This document shows positions 7,628 to 15,998 of a stretch of DNA of 64,000 nucleotides, piece after piece; positions within the stretch are counted from its first letter, which is position 1; every line of letters starts with the position of its first letter. The translations under genes were made by a program, and so were the position numbers. Under the pieces are notes generated by a model, which was not told the DNA's origin, ran no database searches, and saw nothing but the letters and a program-made list of their open reading frames with translations. This DNA comes from JARYLZ01 sp964388275 (GTDB lineage Bacteria; Bacteroidota; Ignavibacteria; SZUA-365), in contig CAYLZD010000005.1 in the NCBI GenBank assembly GCA_964388275.1, forward strand, positions 62,001 through 126,000, given 5' to 3'.

Positions 7628-9313
7628 TCAGTGTTCGGCATCCATGGCAAGCTGATATGCTTGCGGATCCTTCAGCAATGAAAGGGCGCGTTGCAGCGCT
7701 TCGTCGGCGCGCATCCCGGCCATGAAAAATGCCTTTCGGTCGAAGAGTTGTCTGGCAAATTCCGACTGCAACTCGAGCCGCAGGGCCCGCCAGTTGTTGA
7801 GCACGCGGTCGGGCCGGCCGGCTCTCACTGATGTCTCCAGAGCGTCCGCCCTCTGCGCGGCCTTGTCGGAATAGCCTTCGGAGACGAGCGCCTCTTTCAA
7901 TCGTTGGAGCAGGATTTCGGCCTCCGTATCGCGGAAAGCTTCCAGCGTGTCGATGTGACGGCTGAACGCCGTACGAATGGACTCGTCGATGTCGGGCGGC
8001 GCGGTGAGCTTCCCGGCGTTGATATAATGGGCGACGAATTGTATGACGGCGCCGTTGCTTCTTAGAGCTCTCATCAGGGCGGAGCCGGAATCATTCCGGA
8101 CTTTCAGGTCGGGTTCGATGCCTCCCGAACCGTGGAGCGCGCGCCTTCGGTTCAGTGTGCGGAACAGGCTGCTGTCGCCGCAGAACGCGGCCGCGACCGC
8201 TTCGCCCTCCCCGCTTCTCCGGAAGGGCTTCTGTATGCAGCGTCCGGACGGGGTGTAGTATGTCGAGGTCGTCAGCTTCATCGATCTGGATTGATCGAGT
8301 TGTATGACGTTCTGAACCAGGCCTTTTCCGAACGTACCCGCGCCTATGATCACTCCGCGGTCGTGGTCCTGAACCGCGCCGGCCAGGATCTCGCTGGCGC
8401 TGGCGCTGGCGCCGTTCACAAGAACGGCCAGCGGCACGTCGGAGGCGAGTGGATTCATCGTGGATCGGTAAATCCTTGCAGTGATTTCCTTATGCCGGCG
8501 TCCTCGGGTGGAAACCAGCACGGCGCCTTGCGGCAGGAACAGCGATCCGGCATCTACCGCCGCTTCCAGCAGACCGCCGGGATTGTCCCTCAAGTCGATC
8601 ACTATGCCTCTTCGAAGCGGCCGCGATGAAAAGGGTAGAAGGGCTTCGCGGATGAGTTCCGCGGTGTTCCGGGTGAACCTGTCCACTTTGATATAAAGGA
8701 TACCGGGCTCCGGTTCCGCTACCACAGAGACGGTCCTGACGGGCACATCCCTGCGTATGGCGGTAATATCCATGACTCCGGGCACACCCGGGCGCCGGAT
8801 CCGCAGTCGCACCGGCGTTCCGGACGCGCCGCGCAGAAGGCGACGCAGGTCCGGTTCGGCCGGCGATACTGTGATCGAATCGATGCTGAGGATTTCGTCG
8901 CCGATCAGGAGCTCCGATTCGGATCGCGGACGTTGCTCGACCAGGTCGGTGACTATGAATCTCGATCCGCGGCGTCCGACCGAAATGCCGAGCCCGCTGT
9001 AATTGCCTGTCGTGAGCATTTCCACATCCGCTCTATCCTGCTCGTCGACGTAGGAGGAATAAGGATCGAGTTCCGAGAGCATGCCCCTGATTCCGGCCCT
9101 CATCAGTCTCGATGCGTCGACCTCGGTTGCGTATCCGAATCCGATTTCCCTGTAAGCCCGAGTCAGCAGCGCGAGACCGTGTTCGAAAGCGGCCGTATCG
9201 TCGCTCTGGAATGAAAAGCCCGCCAGCAGGAGCCATGCTATCGCGATCGAGGACGTGATAAGTTTCCGCCGGCGCTGTCCGAAAAATGTCACGCGGTTCA
9301 TTTCGTTTGTCAT
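7628..9313 (-). CDS. C-terminal processing serine protease, S41 family
   Basis: 561 residues: N-terminal membrane anchor or signal (about 18-34), a short N-terminal cap, a PDZ domain (about 100-180) and the S41 protease fold. The Ser/Lys dyad is visible as the Ser in SASASEIL (about S305) and Lys330 in GTFGKGLVQ, 25 residues apart as in Prc/CtpA. The YYTPSGRCIQ segment is the usual substrate-binding strand. About 160 residues follow the protease domain as a helical tail. It acts in the periplasm, trimming or degrading proteins from their C-termini. The start overlaps the tmk stop by 4 bp. Confidence 0.92.
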   Translation of the reverse strand: MTNEMNRVTFFGQRRRKLITSSIAIAWLLLAGFSFQSDDTAAFEHGLALLTRAYREIGFGYATEVDASRLMRAGIRGMLSELDPYSSYVDEQDRADVEMLTTGNYSGLGISVGRRGSRFIVTDLVEQRPRSESELLIGDEILSIDSITVSPAEPDLRRLLRGASGTPVRLRIRRPGVPGVMDITAIRRDVPVRTVSVVAEPEPGILYIKVDRFTRNTAELIREALLPFSSRPLRRGIVIDLRDNPGGLLEAAVDAGSLFLPQGAVLVSTRGRRHKEITARIYRSTMNPLASDVPLAVLVNGASASASEILAGAVQDHDRGVIIGAGTFGKGLVQNVIQLDQSRSMKLTTSTYYTPSGRCIQKPFRRSGEGEAVAAAFCGDSSLFRTLNRRRALHGSGGIEPDLKVRNDSGSALMRALRSNGAVIQFVAHYINAGKLTAPPDIDESIRTAFSRHIDTLEAFRDTEAEILLQRLKEALVSEGYSDKAAQRADALETSVRAGRPDRVLNNWRALRLELQSEFARQLFDRKAFFMAGMRADEALQRALSLLKDPQAYQLAMDAEH

Positions 9314-9963
9314 GAATTGTGTCGTTCCGGGAAATGCTGTTCCAGAATGCTTGTGATGTGATCCGTGATGTCGTCCGGTGCGGACCGGCCGTCCATAATT
9401 GCGAAGCGCCTGGGTTCCGCCGCGGCGAGGGATCGGTATCCGTCGCGGACCCTGTTGAAAAATGCCCTGTCGGAAGCTTCCATGCGGTCGTCGGCTCTTC
9501 CCAGTAGGGCGAAACGCCGCCTGCTCTCTTCGTAGTCGATGTCGAAATAAAATGTCAAGTCGGGTTTAGTCTCGTTTATGGCGAGGTTGTGTATCCCGTG
9601 CAGTATCTGCAGGTCGATTCCCCTGCCGTAACCCTGATAGGCCGTTGTGGAGTCGTGAAACCTGTCGGCGACAACATTGCTTCCGGCCGCGAGGGCGGGA
9701 GTAATCGTTTCTCTGACCAGCTGCGCCCGTGCCGCGGAGAACAGGAAAAGCTCCGATTCCGGGCACATTTCTCCGTAAGTCCGGTCGAGAAGTAGTGCGC
9801 GAATGCGTTCCGAAATCGGAGTGCCGCCCGGTTCTCTGACGAAGACCACAGACTGGCCGCGGGCGCGAAGCCAGTCGAGCACCCGCCTGCATTGCGTGCT
9901 TTTTCCCGAGAAATCGATTCCTTCAAAGCTTATGAACAAGGGCGGTTGTTTGGTCATATTCAT
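9310..9963 (-). CDS. tmk: Thymidylate kinase
   Basis: 217 residues from ATG 9963, preceded by AGGAAA. It phosphorylates dTMP to dTDP. The P-loop is FEGIDFSGKST (about residue 12), followed by the DR motif DRFHDSTTAYQGYG (about residue 98) and a LID region with R residues. The P-loop carries an Asp-Phe-Ser in place of the commoner xGAGKST, still compatible with the GxxxxGK[ST] pattern. It lies 23 bp after xerD and overlaps the S41 protease by 4 bp. Confidence 0.93.
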   Translation of the reverse strand: MNMTKQPPLFISFEGIDFSGKSTQCRRVLDWLRARGQSVVFVREPGGTPISERIRALLLDRTYGEMCPESELFLFSAARAQLVRETITPALAAGSNVVADRFHDSTTAYQGYGRGIDLQILHGIHNLAINETKPDLTFYFDIDYEESRRRFALLGRADDRMEASDRAFFNRVRDGYRSLAAAEPRRFAIMDGRSAPDDITDHITSILEQHFPERHNS

Positions 9964-9986
9964 GTTCGGTTTCCTGCCGTTGTTTT

Positions 9987-10898
9987 TCAGCCGCGGGGGT
10001 GAAAGGTGGCATGGATTTCGCGCAGATAATCGCGGTCCATGTGCGTATAGATCTGGGTGGTGCTGATGTCGGAGTGTCCGAGCATTTCCTGCACGGCCCG
10101 CAGGTCGGCGCCGCCCTCCAGGAGATGCGTGGCGAAACTGTGTCTGAAAGTATGCGGATGCACATCGGAGCGTATGCCGGCAGCGGCCGCGCATTTTTTA
10201 ACGAGAGTGAGGACCGACATACGCGAGAGTGCGCTTCCCCGGTGGTTGAGATAAACGGCGGCCGTTTTGACGCCTCTGCGAAGCAGGCGCGGTCGCGCTT
10301 CGACGAGGTATCTGTTCAGCCAATGAATCGCCGCGCCTCCTATCGGCGCCATCCTTTCCTTGTTTCCCTTGCCGAATATCCTCAGTAGCCCTTCATCGAG
10401 ATGAAGCTGATCCACTTTCAAAGTGGTCAATTCGGTTACACGCAGGCCGGATGCATATAGCGTTTCGAGCATGGAGCGGTCGCGCAGTCCCAGGATTGTC
10501 GAGGTATCGGGCCGTTCGATTATTCGCGCTATCTCGTCCTGGGTCAGCGCCAGAGGCAGGCGTTTCGAGCGGAAAGGAGTCGCCAGAAGCCTTGTTGGGT
10601 CGGATGAGGCGAGTTGTTCGGCCGATAGGAAACCGTGGAACTGCCGTATCGACGACATGGCCCGCGCAATGCTCGACGACGCGAGCCCGGTTTCCTTCAG
10701 CGCCGCGATGAAAGCGCTCACGTCCGCCAATGTCACATCCCCGATCTCGATCTCCCCGAGCCTGTCGTCCAAGAAAGCGGCATATCTTCTCAGGTCGCGG
10801 TCGTAAGCCTCGACGGAATTCGCGGCCAGTCCCCGCTCGACGAGCAGATGACGCCTGAATCGTTCCAGGGCATTCACCGGAGTCAGCCGGATCGTCAT
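9987..10898 (-). CDS. xerD: Tyrosine recombinase XerD/XerC type
   Basis: 303 residues: N-terminal SAM-like core-binding domain (about 1-100) and the catalytic domain with the R..HxxR..H..Y set visible in ASGLRVTEL, HPHTFRHSFATHLL, LGHSDISTTQIYTH. Length and motifs match the chromosomal dimer-resolving recombinases that act at dif with FtsK, not phage integrases. It sits in a housekeeping operon with tmk and overlaps the HD-phosphohydrolase gene by 4 bp. XerC and XerD are hard to tell apart by eye; the symbol is the likelier choice. Confidence 0.88.
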   Translation of the reverse strand: MTIRLTPVNALERFRRHLLVERGLAANSVEAYDRDLRRYAAFLDDRLGEIEIGDVTLADVSAFIAALKETGLASSSIARAMSSIRQFHGFLSAEQLASSDPTRLLATPFRSKRLPLALTQDEIARIIERPDTSTILGLRDRSMLETLYASGLRVTELTTLKVDQLHLDEGLLRIFGKGNKERMAPIGGAAIHWLNRYLVEARPRLLRRGVKTAAVYLNHRGSALSRMSVLTLVKKCAAAAGIRSDVHPHTFRHSFATHLLEGGADLRAVQEMLGHSDISTTQIYTHMDRDYLREIHATFHPRG

Positions 10899-13255
10899 AG
10901 GTCGTCGATTCTTTTCAGCCGGCGGGATATTGCCTCCCTGGCCGATGGGAGTTTCAATAGTTTCGACGTGCGTTCGGCCTGCTTGCGCGCGGCCTCCGCC
11001 TCCGCGTCCGTCGGGTATTTAATCCTGCTGTGATGTATTCCGGTCAGGATTTTCAGAAAGCTGCCTTTTACGATCGTAAGTTCGCGGAATGTCAGGTCCG
11101 AGTCTTCCAGCTGTCCTTCGTTCAGGCGTCGCTGCACTATCTCGTTTATCAACTGGGCGATGCTTGCGGGAGTCGGCTCTTCGAGGGTTCTGGCGGCCGC
11201 CTCGATGGTATCCGCGAGCATGACAATGGCCGTTTCCTTGGATGCGGGTTTGGGCCCCAGGTATCTGAAACCGTCCGGAGAAAAGGCGGCCGGATTGGAC
11301 TGCCGCTCCTTTTCGAGGAAATAGGCGACTGTGGTTGTCCCGTGATGCGCAGGGATGAACTCGATGATGCGCTCCGGCAGACCCGCCTCCCGTCCCAATT
11401 CGACGCCGATGCGCACGTGTTCGATTATTTTTCCCGCGCTTTCAGCGGGCGTGAGCGACTCGTGTATGTTTTCGGCGCCTTTCTGGTTTTCCACGAAGCA
11501 TTCGGGCGCTTTGACTTTCCCAATATCGTGATAGTATGCTCCGACACGCGCCAGAATAGGATTGGCGCCGATGGCAGTAGCGGCGGCCTCGGCGAGTGTT
11601 CCCATTACCACGCTGTGGTGGAAGGTGCCGGGCGCGTGCGTGGACAGGTCCCTCAGCAGGGGGTGGTTGGTGTCTGACAGTTCGAGAAGCGTCAGATCCG
11701 TGTCGATGCCGAATATTCTTTCGAAGAAGATAAGAAGACCGAATGTCAGAATCGGCGAGAGAACGGCGTTGGCGATGCCGTAGCCGAGAGCGGTTGTCAT
11801 CTCCGCGGTAGGCACGGATCGTTGCAGCCCGTCGAACAATATCGCCGCGGCGTATCCCATGAAGATGAAAGCGAGGGAACGGAAGATCTGCGTGCGATGC
11901 TTCACGTCGCGGACCGTGTACAGCGCCAGCGAACCCGCGAGAACCGAAGCTAGGATTATCGCGTAGTCGTTGCCTCTCAAGGCGCCGACCAGGAAGGAGA
12001 TCGTCACGGTGGAATAGAAAGCCACCCGGGAATCGAACATTATCGCGATCAGCATCGATGCCGTGGGCACGAGGATCAGGTACTGGACCGGGCCGTTGAT
12101 CGGCAGGCTGAACGATAGATGAGCCAGAAGCGTCGGCATCAGTATGATGATCGCGATGAGGAGTAGGCGTTCGTTCGAGTGGAAAATCCTTTTTCTGAAC
12201 AGGAAAAGGTATATGACGAGCAGAAACAGAATGGAAGCAGTGTGCCCGACGCGCCCGACGACCTGCAGCGCGGTATCCACGTCGCCGGCCCTCTCGCTCC
12301 GCGCCCGCTGATACGAATCGAGTTTCGCCTTGATGCCGGGCGTCACGCGCTCATGTCTGCTGACTATGCGCTCGTTTTCCTTGACGATGCCGTCGGTGCG
12401 CGGGACCGCCTCCACGGCGGATTGTATGGCGATTTGCGTCTTGGACGGGTTATACACTATGTCGGGTCGAAGTGAAACGCGGAGAGTCATTGCCGCGAGT
12501 CGGGCGAACACGGTGTCGCCGGGCGCGCGGATCCTCGCCCGAGCCAGGACGAATGCATCGACTTCGGAACGGTCGAGGAAGCCGGATATCGGCAGCAACT
12601 CCTCGTAATCGCGTCCGGCGAGGGCGAGGGTCCGCTGGCTGAAGGTGGATTTCGGTTTGTCGATATATCCGCGCTGATAAACTTCATCGATAATCTCTCG
12701 CAGCTTCCTGCGCGCGTCGTCGAAAGACCGCGCTGCGCGGTTGCGCCGCAGTTCGCGGGATCTCTCCAAGGCCATCGCTGCGAGATCGTCCGGGCGCGGG
12801 GCGAACGGGATGCCGGCCCGCGACGTCCGCCGTGCGAGAAGAGGCCCCAGGCGTTTGGCCGCGTCCTCCGTCAGTGCGCGGTTCGCCTGCGTCAGCTGGC
12901 TGTCAATGATTCCCGCGAGAAGATCCAGAAAGAAGTCGGCGTTCGACATCGCGGACGCGCCGGCCGTATCCACCCTGTCGAAGCTCAGGGCCGTATTGCG
13001 GACGGCTTCCGTCTGTTCTTCTTCGACGAGTACCGGATCCCTGTAGATCGGGAAGGGGAACGGGGCGATGAGATCTTCCTCGTTCCATACGGATCCTTCG
13101 GCCGTTTCATAGACTACACTAAGTCCCTTCGGGAACAGGATTGCTATCGTAGCGGTGAGACCGATGCCGATGAACAGACGTATCGGAATGTTCCGATCGA
13201 AGCGAGGTCTCAACGCGGTTATCCGCTCGCGCAGTGATCGAGGGAGCCATTTCAT
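10895..13255 (-). CDS. 7TM-HD domain phosphohydrolase, PgpH-like
   Basis: 786 residues. An N-terminal membrane segment is followed by a large extracytoplasmic helical region (7TMR-HDED type), a block of about seven membrane segments (about residues 340-500), and a cytoplasmic HD domain with TFHHSVVMG (about 548) and YYHDIGK (about 575), then GTTTVAYF (second His region). Proteins of this architecture such as Listeria PgpH hydrolyse cyclic di-AMP; that substrate is inferred, and no diadenylate cyclase is visible in the window to support it. The 3' end overlaps xerD by 4 bp. Confidence 0.87.
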   Translation of the reverse strand: MKWLPRSLRERITALRPRFDRNIPIRLFIGIGLTATIAILFPKGLSVVYETAEGSVWNEEDLIAPFPFPIYRDPVLVEEEQTEAVRNTALSFDRVDTAGASAMSNADFFLDLLAGIIDSQLTQANRALTEDAAKRLGPLLARRTSRAGIPFAPRPDDLAAMALERSRELRRNRAARSFDDARRKLREIIDEVYQRGYIDKPKSTFSQRTLALAGRDYEELLPISGFLDRSEVDAFVLARARIRAPGDTVFARLAAMTLRVSLRPDIVYNPSKTQIAIQSAVEAVPRTDGIVKENERIVSRHERVTPGIKAKLDSYQRARSERAGDVDTALQVVGRVGHTASILFLLVIYLFLFRKRIFHSNERLLLIAIIILMPTLLAHLSFSLPINGPVQYLILVPTASMLIAIMFDSRVAFYSTVTISFLVGALRGNDYAIILASVLAGSLALYTVRDVKHRTQIFRSLAFIFMGYAAAILFDGLQRSVPTAEMTTALGYGIANAVLSPILTFGLLIFFERIFGIDTDLTLLELSDTNHPLLRDLSTHAPGTFHHSVVMGTLAEAAATAIGANPILARVGAYYHDIGKVKAPECFVENQKGAENIHESLTPAESAGKIIEHVRIGVELGREAGLPERIIEFIPAHHGTTTVAYFLEKERQSNPAAFSPDGFRYLGPKPASKETAIVMLADTIEAAARTLEEPTPASIAQLINEIVQRRLNEGQLEDSDLTFRELTIVKGSFLKILTGIHHSRIKYPTDAEAEAARKQAERTSKLLKLPSAREAISRRLKRIDDL

Positions 13256-14133
13256 GTTCCGCGCTCCTTTTTTGCCCGTATGATCATCTCGAGGAACTCC
13301 GCGACGCCGTCTTCGTCGTTGGAAAGTCGAGTGACGTAATCGGCATGCCGCTTGAGTTCACTCATGCCGTTGCGCATCGCCGCGGCGACGCCGGCGAATT
13401 CGCACATTTCCATATCGTTGGCGTAGTCTCCGATGGCCGCTATCTCATTGCGGTGCAATCCGGCGGACCTGGAAAACGCGCGCAGTGCCCAGCCTTTGTT
13501 GACTCCCCATGACTTGATCTCGAGATAGTATGTGTCGGACGCGCTCTTGCTCTGATACATGACGCGGTCGATGCGCCCTTTGGTGTGCTTGGCCAGAGAT
13601 ACCGATACGTCCTGAACGGCCGTATAACCGCCGCACATCACCAGCATGGCGGCTCGGTCGAGATGTGGCAGCAGGTCGCTGACCACCCGCTGTTCCGGCG
13701 GAAAAGCGCCGAGATAGCGCGGGAGCCGCTGTATCGCCGATTCGGACAAAGCTCCGTCCGGTGTAAACACCGACATCGACGATTCCGGATGCTTGCAGGC
13801 GATTTCCACGGCGAGCATAGCCGATTCGAGTTCCACGGGCGCGATGTCTGTTGCCGCGCCGGATGCGTCCGTGGTCAGCGCTCCGTTCAGGGAAATGACG
13901 GGATAGCCCGAGCCGACGGCGCGGGAGAAATAGCGCGTGAATCCCGGGCTTCTTCCGGAAGCCAGCAGGACATTCACGCCGTACAGGCTCAGTTCCTCGA
14001 TCGCGCCGGCGTTTCTCCTAGTGACCTTCGAATCGGAGTTGAGCAAGGTTCCGTCAAGATCGCAAGCGACGAGACGGATTTTCGCGAGTCGTCCGAGCAG
14101 TCGGCGCTCGCTGTTTAAAAAGAAGAACCTGAT
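13252..14133 (-). CDS. HAD superfamily (Cof-type) phosphatase with a non-canonical start
   Basis: Cof/YwpJ-like HAD hydrolase. Motif I DLDGT lies at about 14055-14069, motif II LLASGRSPGF follows, then a Lys-containing segment and motif IV with GDYANDMEM. Such enzymes dephosphorylate small sugar phosphates or cofactors. The frame upstream of motif I contains no ATG, GTG or TTG back to the stop at 14143-14145. The best-placed site is ATC at 14131-14133, 6 bp after TAGGAG; CTG at 14098-14100 is the other option. A TTG at 14046 would cut off the catalytic DxD and is rejected. The 3' end overlaps the PgpH-like gene by 4 bp. Confidence 0.83.
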   Translation of the reverse strand: MRFFFLNSERRLLGRLAKIRLVACDLDGTLLNSDSKVTRRNAGAIEELSLYGVNVLLASGRSPGFTRYFSRAVGSGYPVISLNGALTTDASGAATDIAPVELESAMLAVEIACKHPESSMSVFTPDGALSESAIQRLPRYLGAFPPEQRVVSDLLPHLDRAAMLVMCGGYTAVQDVSVSLAKHTKGRIDRVMYQSKSASDTYYLEIKSWGVNKGWALRAFSRSAGLHRNEIAAIGDYANDMEMCEFAGVAAAMRNGMSELKRHADYVTRLSNDEDGVAEFLEMIIRAKKERGT

Positions 14134-14171
14134 GAGTTTCTCCTATATCTGACGGGTTTCGTGTCATTCGT

Positions 14172-14191
14172 CGGGCGCGATACGGCGCCCG
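14172..14191. repeat. GC-rich hairpin between symporter and HAD genes
   Basis: Stem CGGGCGC/GCGCCCG of 7 bp with loop GATACG, 7 bp beyond the stop of the symporter gene. No T-tract follows on either strand, so it may be a mRNA 3' stabilising or Rho-dependent element, not an intrinsic terminator. Confidence 0.4.
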
Positions 14192-14198
14192 CGTTGGT

Positions 14199-15998
14199 TC
14201 AAAACTTCCCGACGGGCGTCGATGAAGGTCGGCCTGAATCGGCAGCCGCTTCACCGATGCCCGAACGCATCAGGAAAAATACGATTAAACCCATAGCCAG
14301 GGAAACGCAGATCCACAATCCCGTCGACGAGGAGGGGCCCAGCAGAAGGTGGCCTGTCGCGAAAAGGGTCGAGTATACCATCAGAACTCCAGCCGCCCAG
14401 GCGGCGAGGAGCCGTACGAACGGCCGCCGGGAGTCTCCTTTCGAATAACTTCCCCAAAGAGGTCCGCCCGGCTTTGTCCGTAGGTAGAATTCCGCCAAAA
14501 CGTCCGGCGAGGTCGGAACCGTCAAGAAAGTGGCCGTGATCCAGGCCGCGGTTGTGAATAACACGGGAATGAAAAGCGTCCAGGGAAAGACGATGCGATC
14601 GGCGGCCGGGACCGCGCCGTTGAAAATCGCCATGGCCGCCACGGCCAGTATCGGAGCCACGGTGGCGACAATTTCGCTCCAGGCGTTGACCCTCCACCAG
14701 TACCAGCGCAGTATCAACACCAGGCCCAGGCCCGCTCCACACTCGATCAGGAACATCCAGGCGCCGGAGATCGATGTCATCACGTAAGACGCCAGTAACG
14801 ACGCGAGCATCAATAGCATGGTTGTGACGCGCGATACGCGCACATAGGATTTCTCGCCGGCATCCCTGCGCACGAAGCGCCTCCAGAAATCGTGCACGAG
14901 ATAAGAGGTTCCCCAATTCAGATGCGTGGCGATGGTCGACATATACGCGGCGAAAAAAGCCGCGACAAGCATTCCCTTCAATCCGGCCGGCAGATAATCC
15001 CTCATCGCGTACACGAAACCCAGGCGTTTGTCGGCTTCCGGCAGGGATGGATAAAGAGTCATACTGGCCAGGCCGACGAGAATCCACGGCCAGGGTCTCA
15101 AACAGTAGTGAGCGATCTGAAAAAAGAGCACTGCGTAGACGGATTGCTTTTCGTCCCGCGCCGACATCATGCGCTGGGCAACATATCCGCCTCCGCCGGG
15201 TTCCGCGCCGGGATACCAGGACGCCCACCATTGAACTCCGATATAAGCCAGAAAAGCGCCGCCTGAGAGCGCCAATATGCCGGTCAGTCCGTCTCCGGCC
15301 GATTGCAAACGCGGGAGGAATTCGAAGGTGGTCGCTGGCAAAGAAGCCTTCAGGCCGGCAATCCCTCCGATTTCCGGGGAATGAAGCACTATTGCGGCGA
15401 GAACGATGCAACCGGCCATCGCGACGATGAACTGAAACGCGTCGGTCACCGCCACGCCCCAAAGACCCGCAAGGGAGGAATAGAGAGCCGTGAACAGCAG
15501 GGCGGCGGCAAGATAGAGTATCACCGTCTCGCGGGGTATACTGAACAGGCCTTCAAGTATCGATGCCATCGCGAGATTCACCCATCCCATGATAATGGCG
15601 TTCATGAACAGGCCCAGATAAATGGATCGAAAGCCCCTGAGAAAAGCCGCGGCTTTACCGGAGTATCTGATCTCGATGATCTCCAGGTCGGTCATCACGC
15701 CCGCCCGGCGCCAGAGTCTCGCAAAAAAGAACACGGTAAGCATTCCGCCGATGGCCATGTTCCACCACAGCCAGTTGCCGGCTATTCCGCGCGTGGCAAC
15801 GAGTTCGGTGACCGCCAGAGGCGTGTCCGCCGCGAAAGTCGTGGCCACCATGCTGAGTCCGGCCAGCCACCACGGGAATCTGCGTCCGCCCAGGAAGAAT
15901 TCGTTCGTACTGCGTCCGGCACGGCGCGCGAAATACGCTCCCATGGCCAGGGTCAGCGAGAAATATGCCGCGATGATTATCCAGTCGCCCGCGCTCAT
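14199..15998 (-). CDS. Sodium:solute symporter (SSF family), first of two
   Basis: 599 residues from ATG 15998, which overlaps the stop of the upstream symporter gene (ATGA). About 13 hydrophobic segments are evident. The N-terminal part shows AGRSTNEFFLGGRRFPWW (about 27-44) followed by GLSMVATTFAADTP, the characteristic SSF entry with the sodium-site Ser/Thr region. A WASWYPGAEPGGGGY loop (about 250) is notable and recurs in uncharacterised Na+/sugar-type symporters. It is an inner-membrane, sodium-driven importer; the substrate cannot be read from sequence. Confidence 0.88.
   Translation of the reverse strand: MSAGDWIIIAAYFSLTLAMGAYFARRAGRSTNEFFLGGRRFPWWLAGLSMVATTFAADTPLAVTELVATRGIAGNWLWWNMAIGGMLTVFFFARLWRRAGVMTDLEIIEIRYSGKAAAFLRGFRSIYLGLFMNAIIMGWVNLAMASILEGLFSIPRETVILYLAAALLFTALYSSLAGLWGVAVTDAFQFIVAMAGCIVLAAIVLHSPEIGGIAGLKASLPATTFEFLPRLQSAGDGLTGILALSGGAFLAYIGVQWWASWYPGAEPGGGGYVAQRMMSARDEKQSVYAVLFFQIAHYCLRPWPWILVGLASMTLYPSLPEADKRLGFVYAMRDYLPAGLKGMLVAAFFAAYMSTIATHLNWGTSYLVHDFWRRFVRRDAGEKSYVRVSRVTTMLLMLASLLASYVMTSISGAWMFLIECGAGLGLVLILRWYWWRVNAWSEIVATVAPILAVAAMAIFNGAVPAADRIVFPWTLFIPVLFTTAAWITATFLTVPTSPDVLAEFYLRTKPGGPLWGSYSKGDSRRPFVRLLAAWAAGVLMVYSTLFATGHLLLGPSSSTGLWICVSLAMGLIVFFLMRSGIGEAAADSGRPSSTPVGKF

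Noticed and set aside
9987..10898. Tyrosine recombinase as sign of an integrated element
   Set aside because: It has XerD length and lies in a housekeeping operon with tmk; there is no att-like repeat or phage gene nearby.
13252..14046. TTG at 14046 as start of the HAD phosphatase
   Set aside because: It would remove the catalytic DLDGT motif, so a start further upstream is needed.
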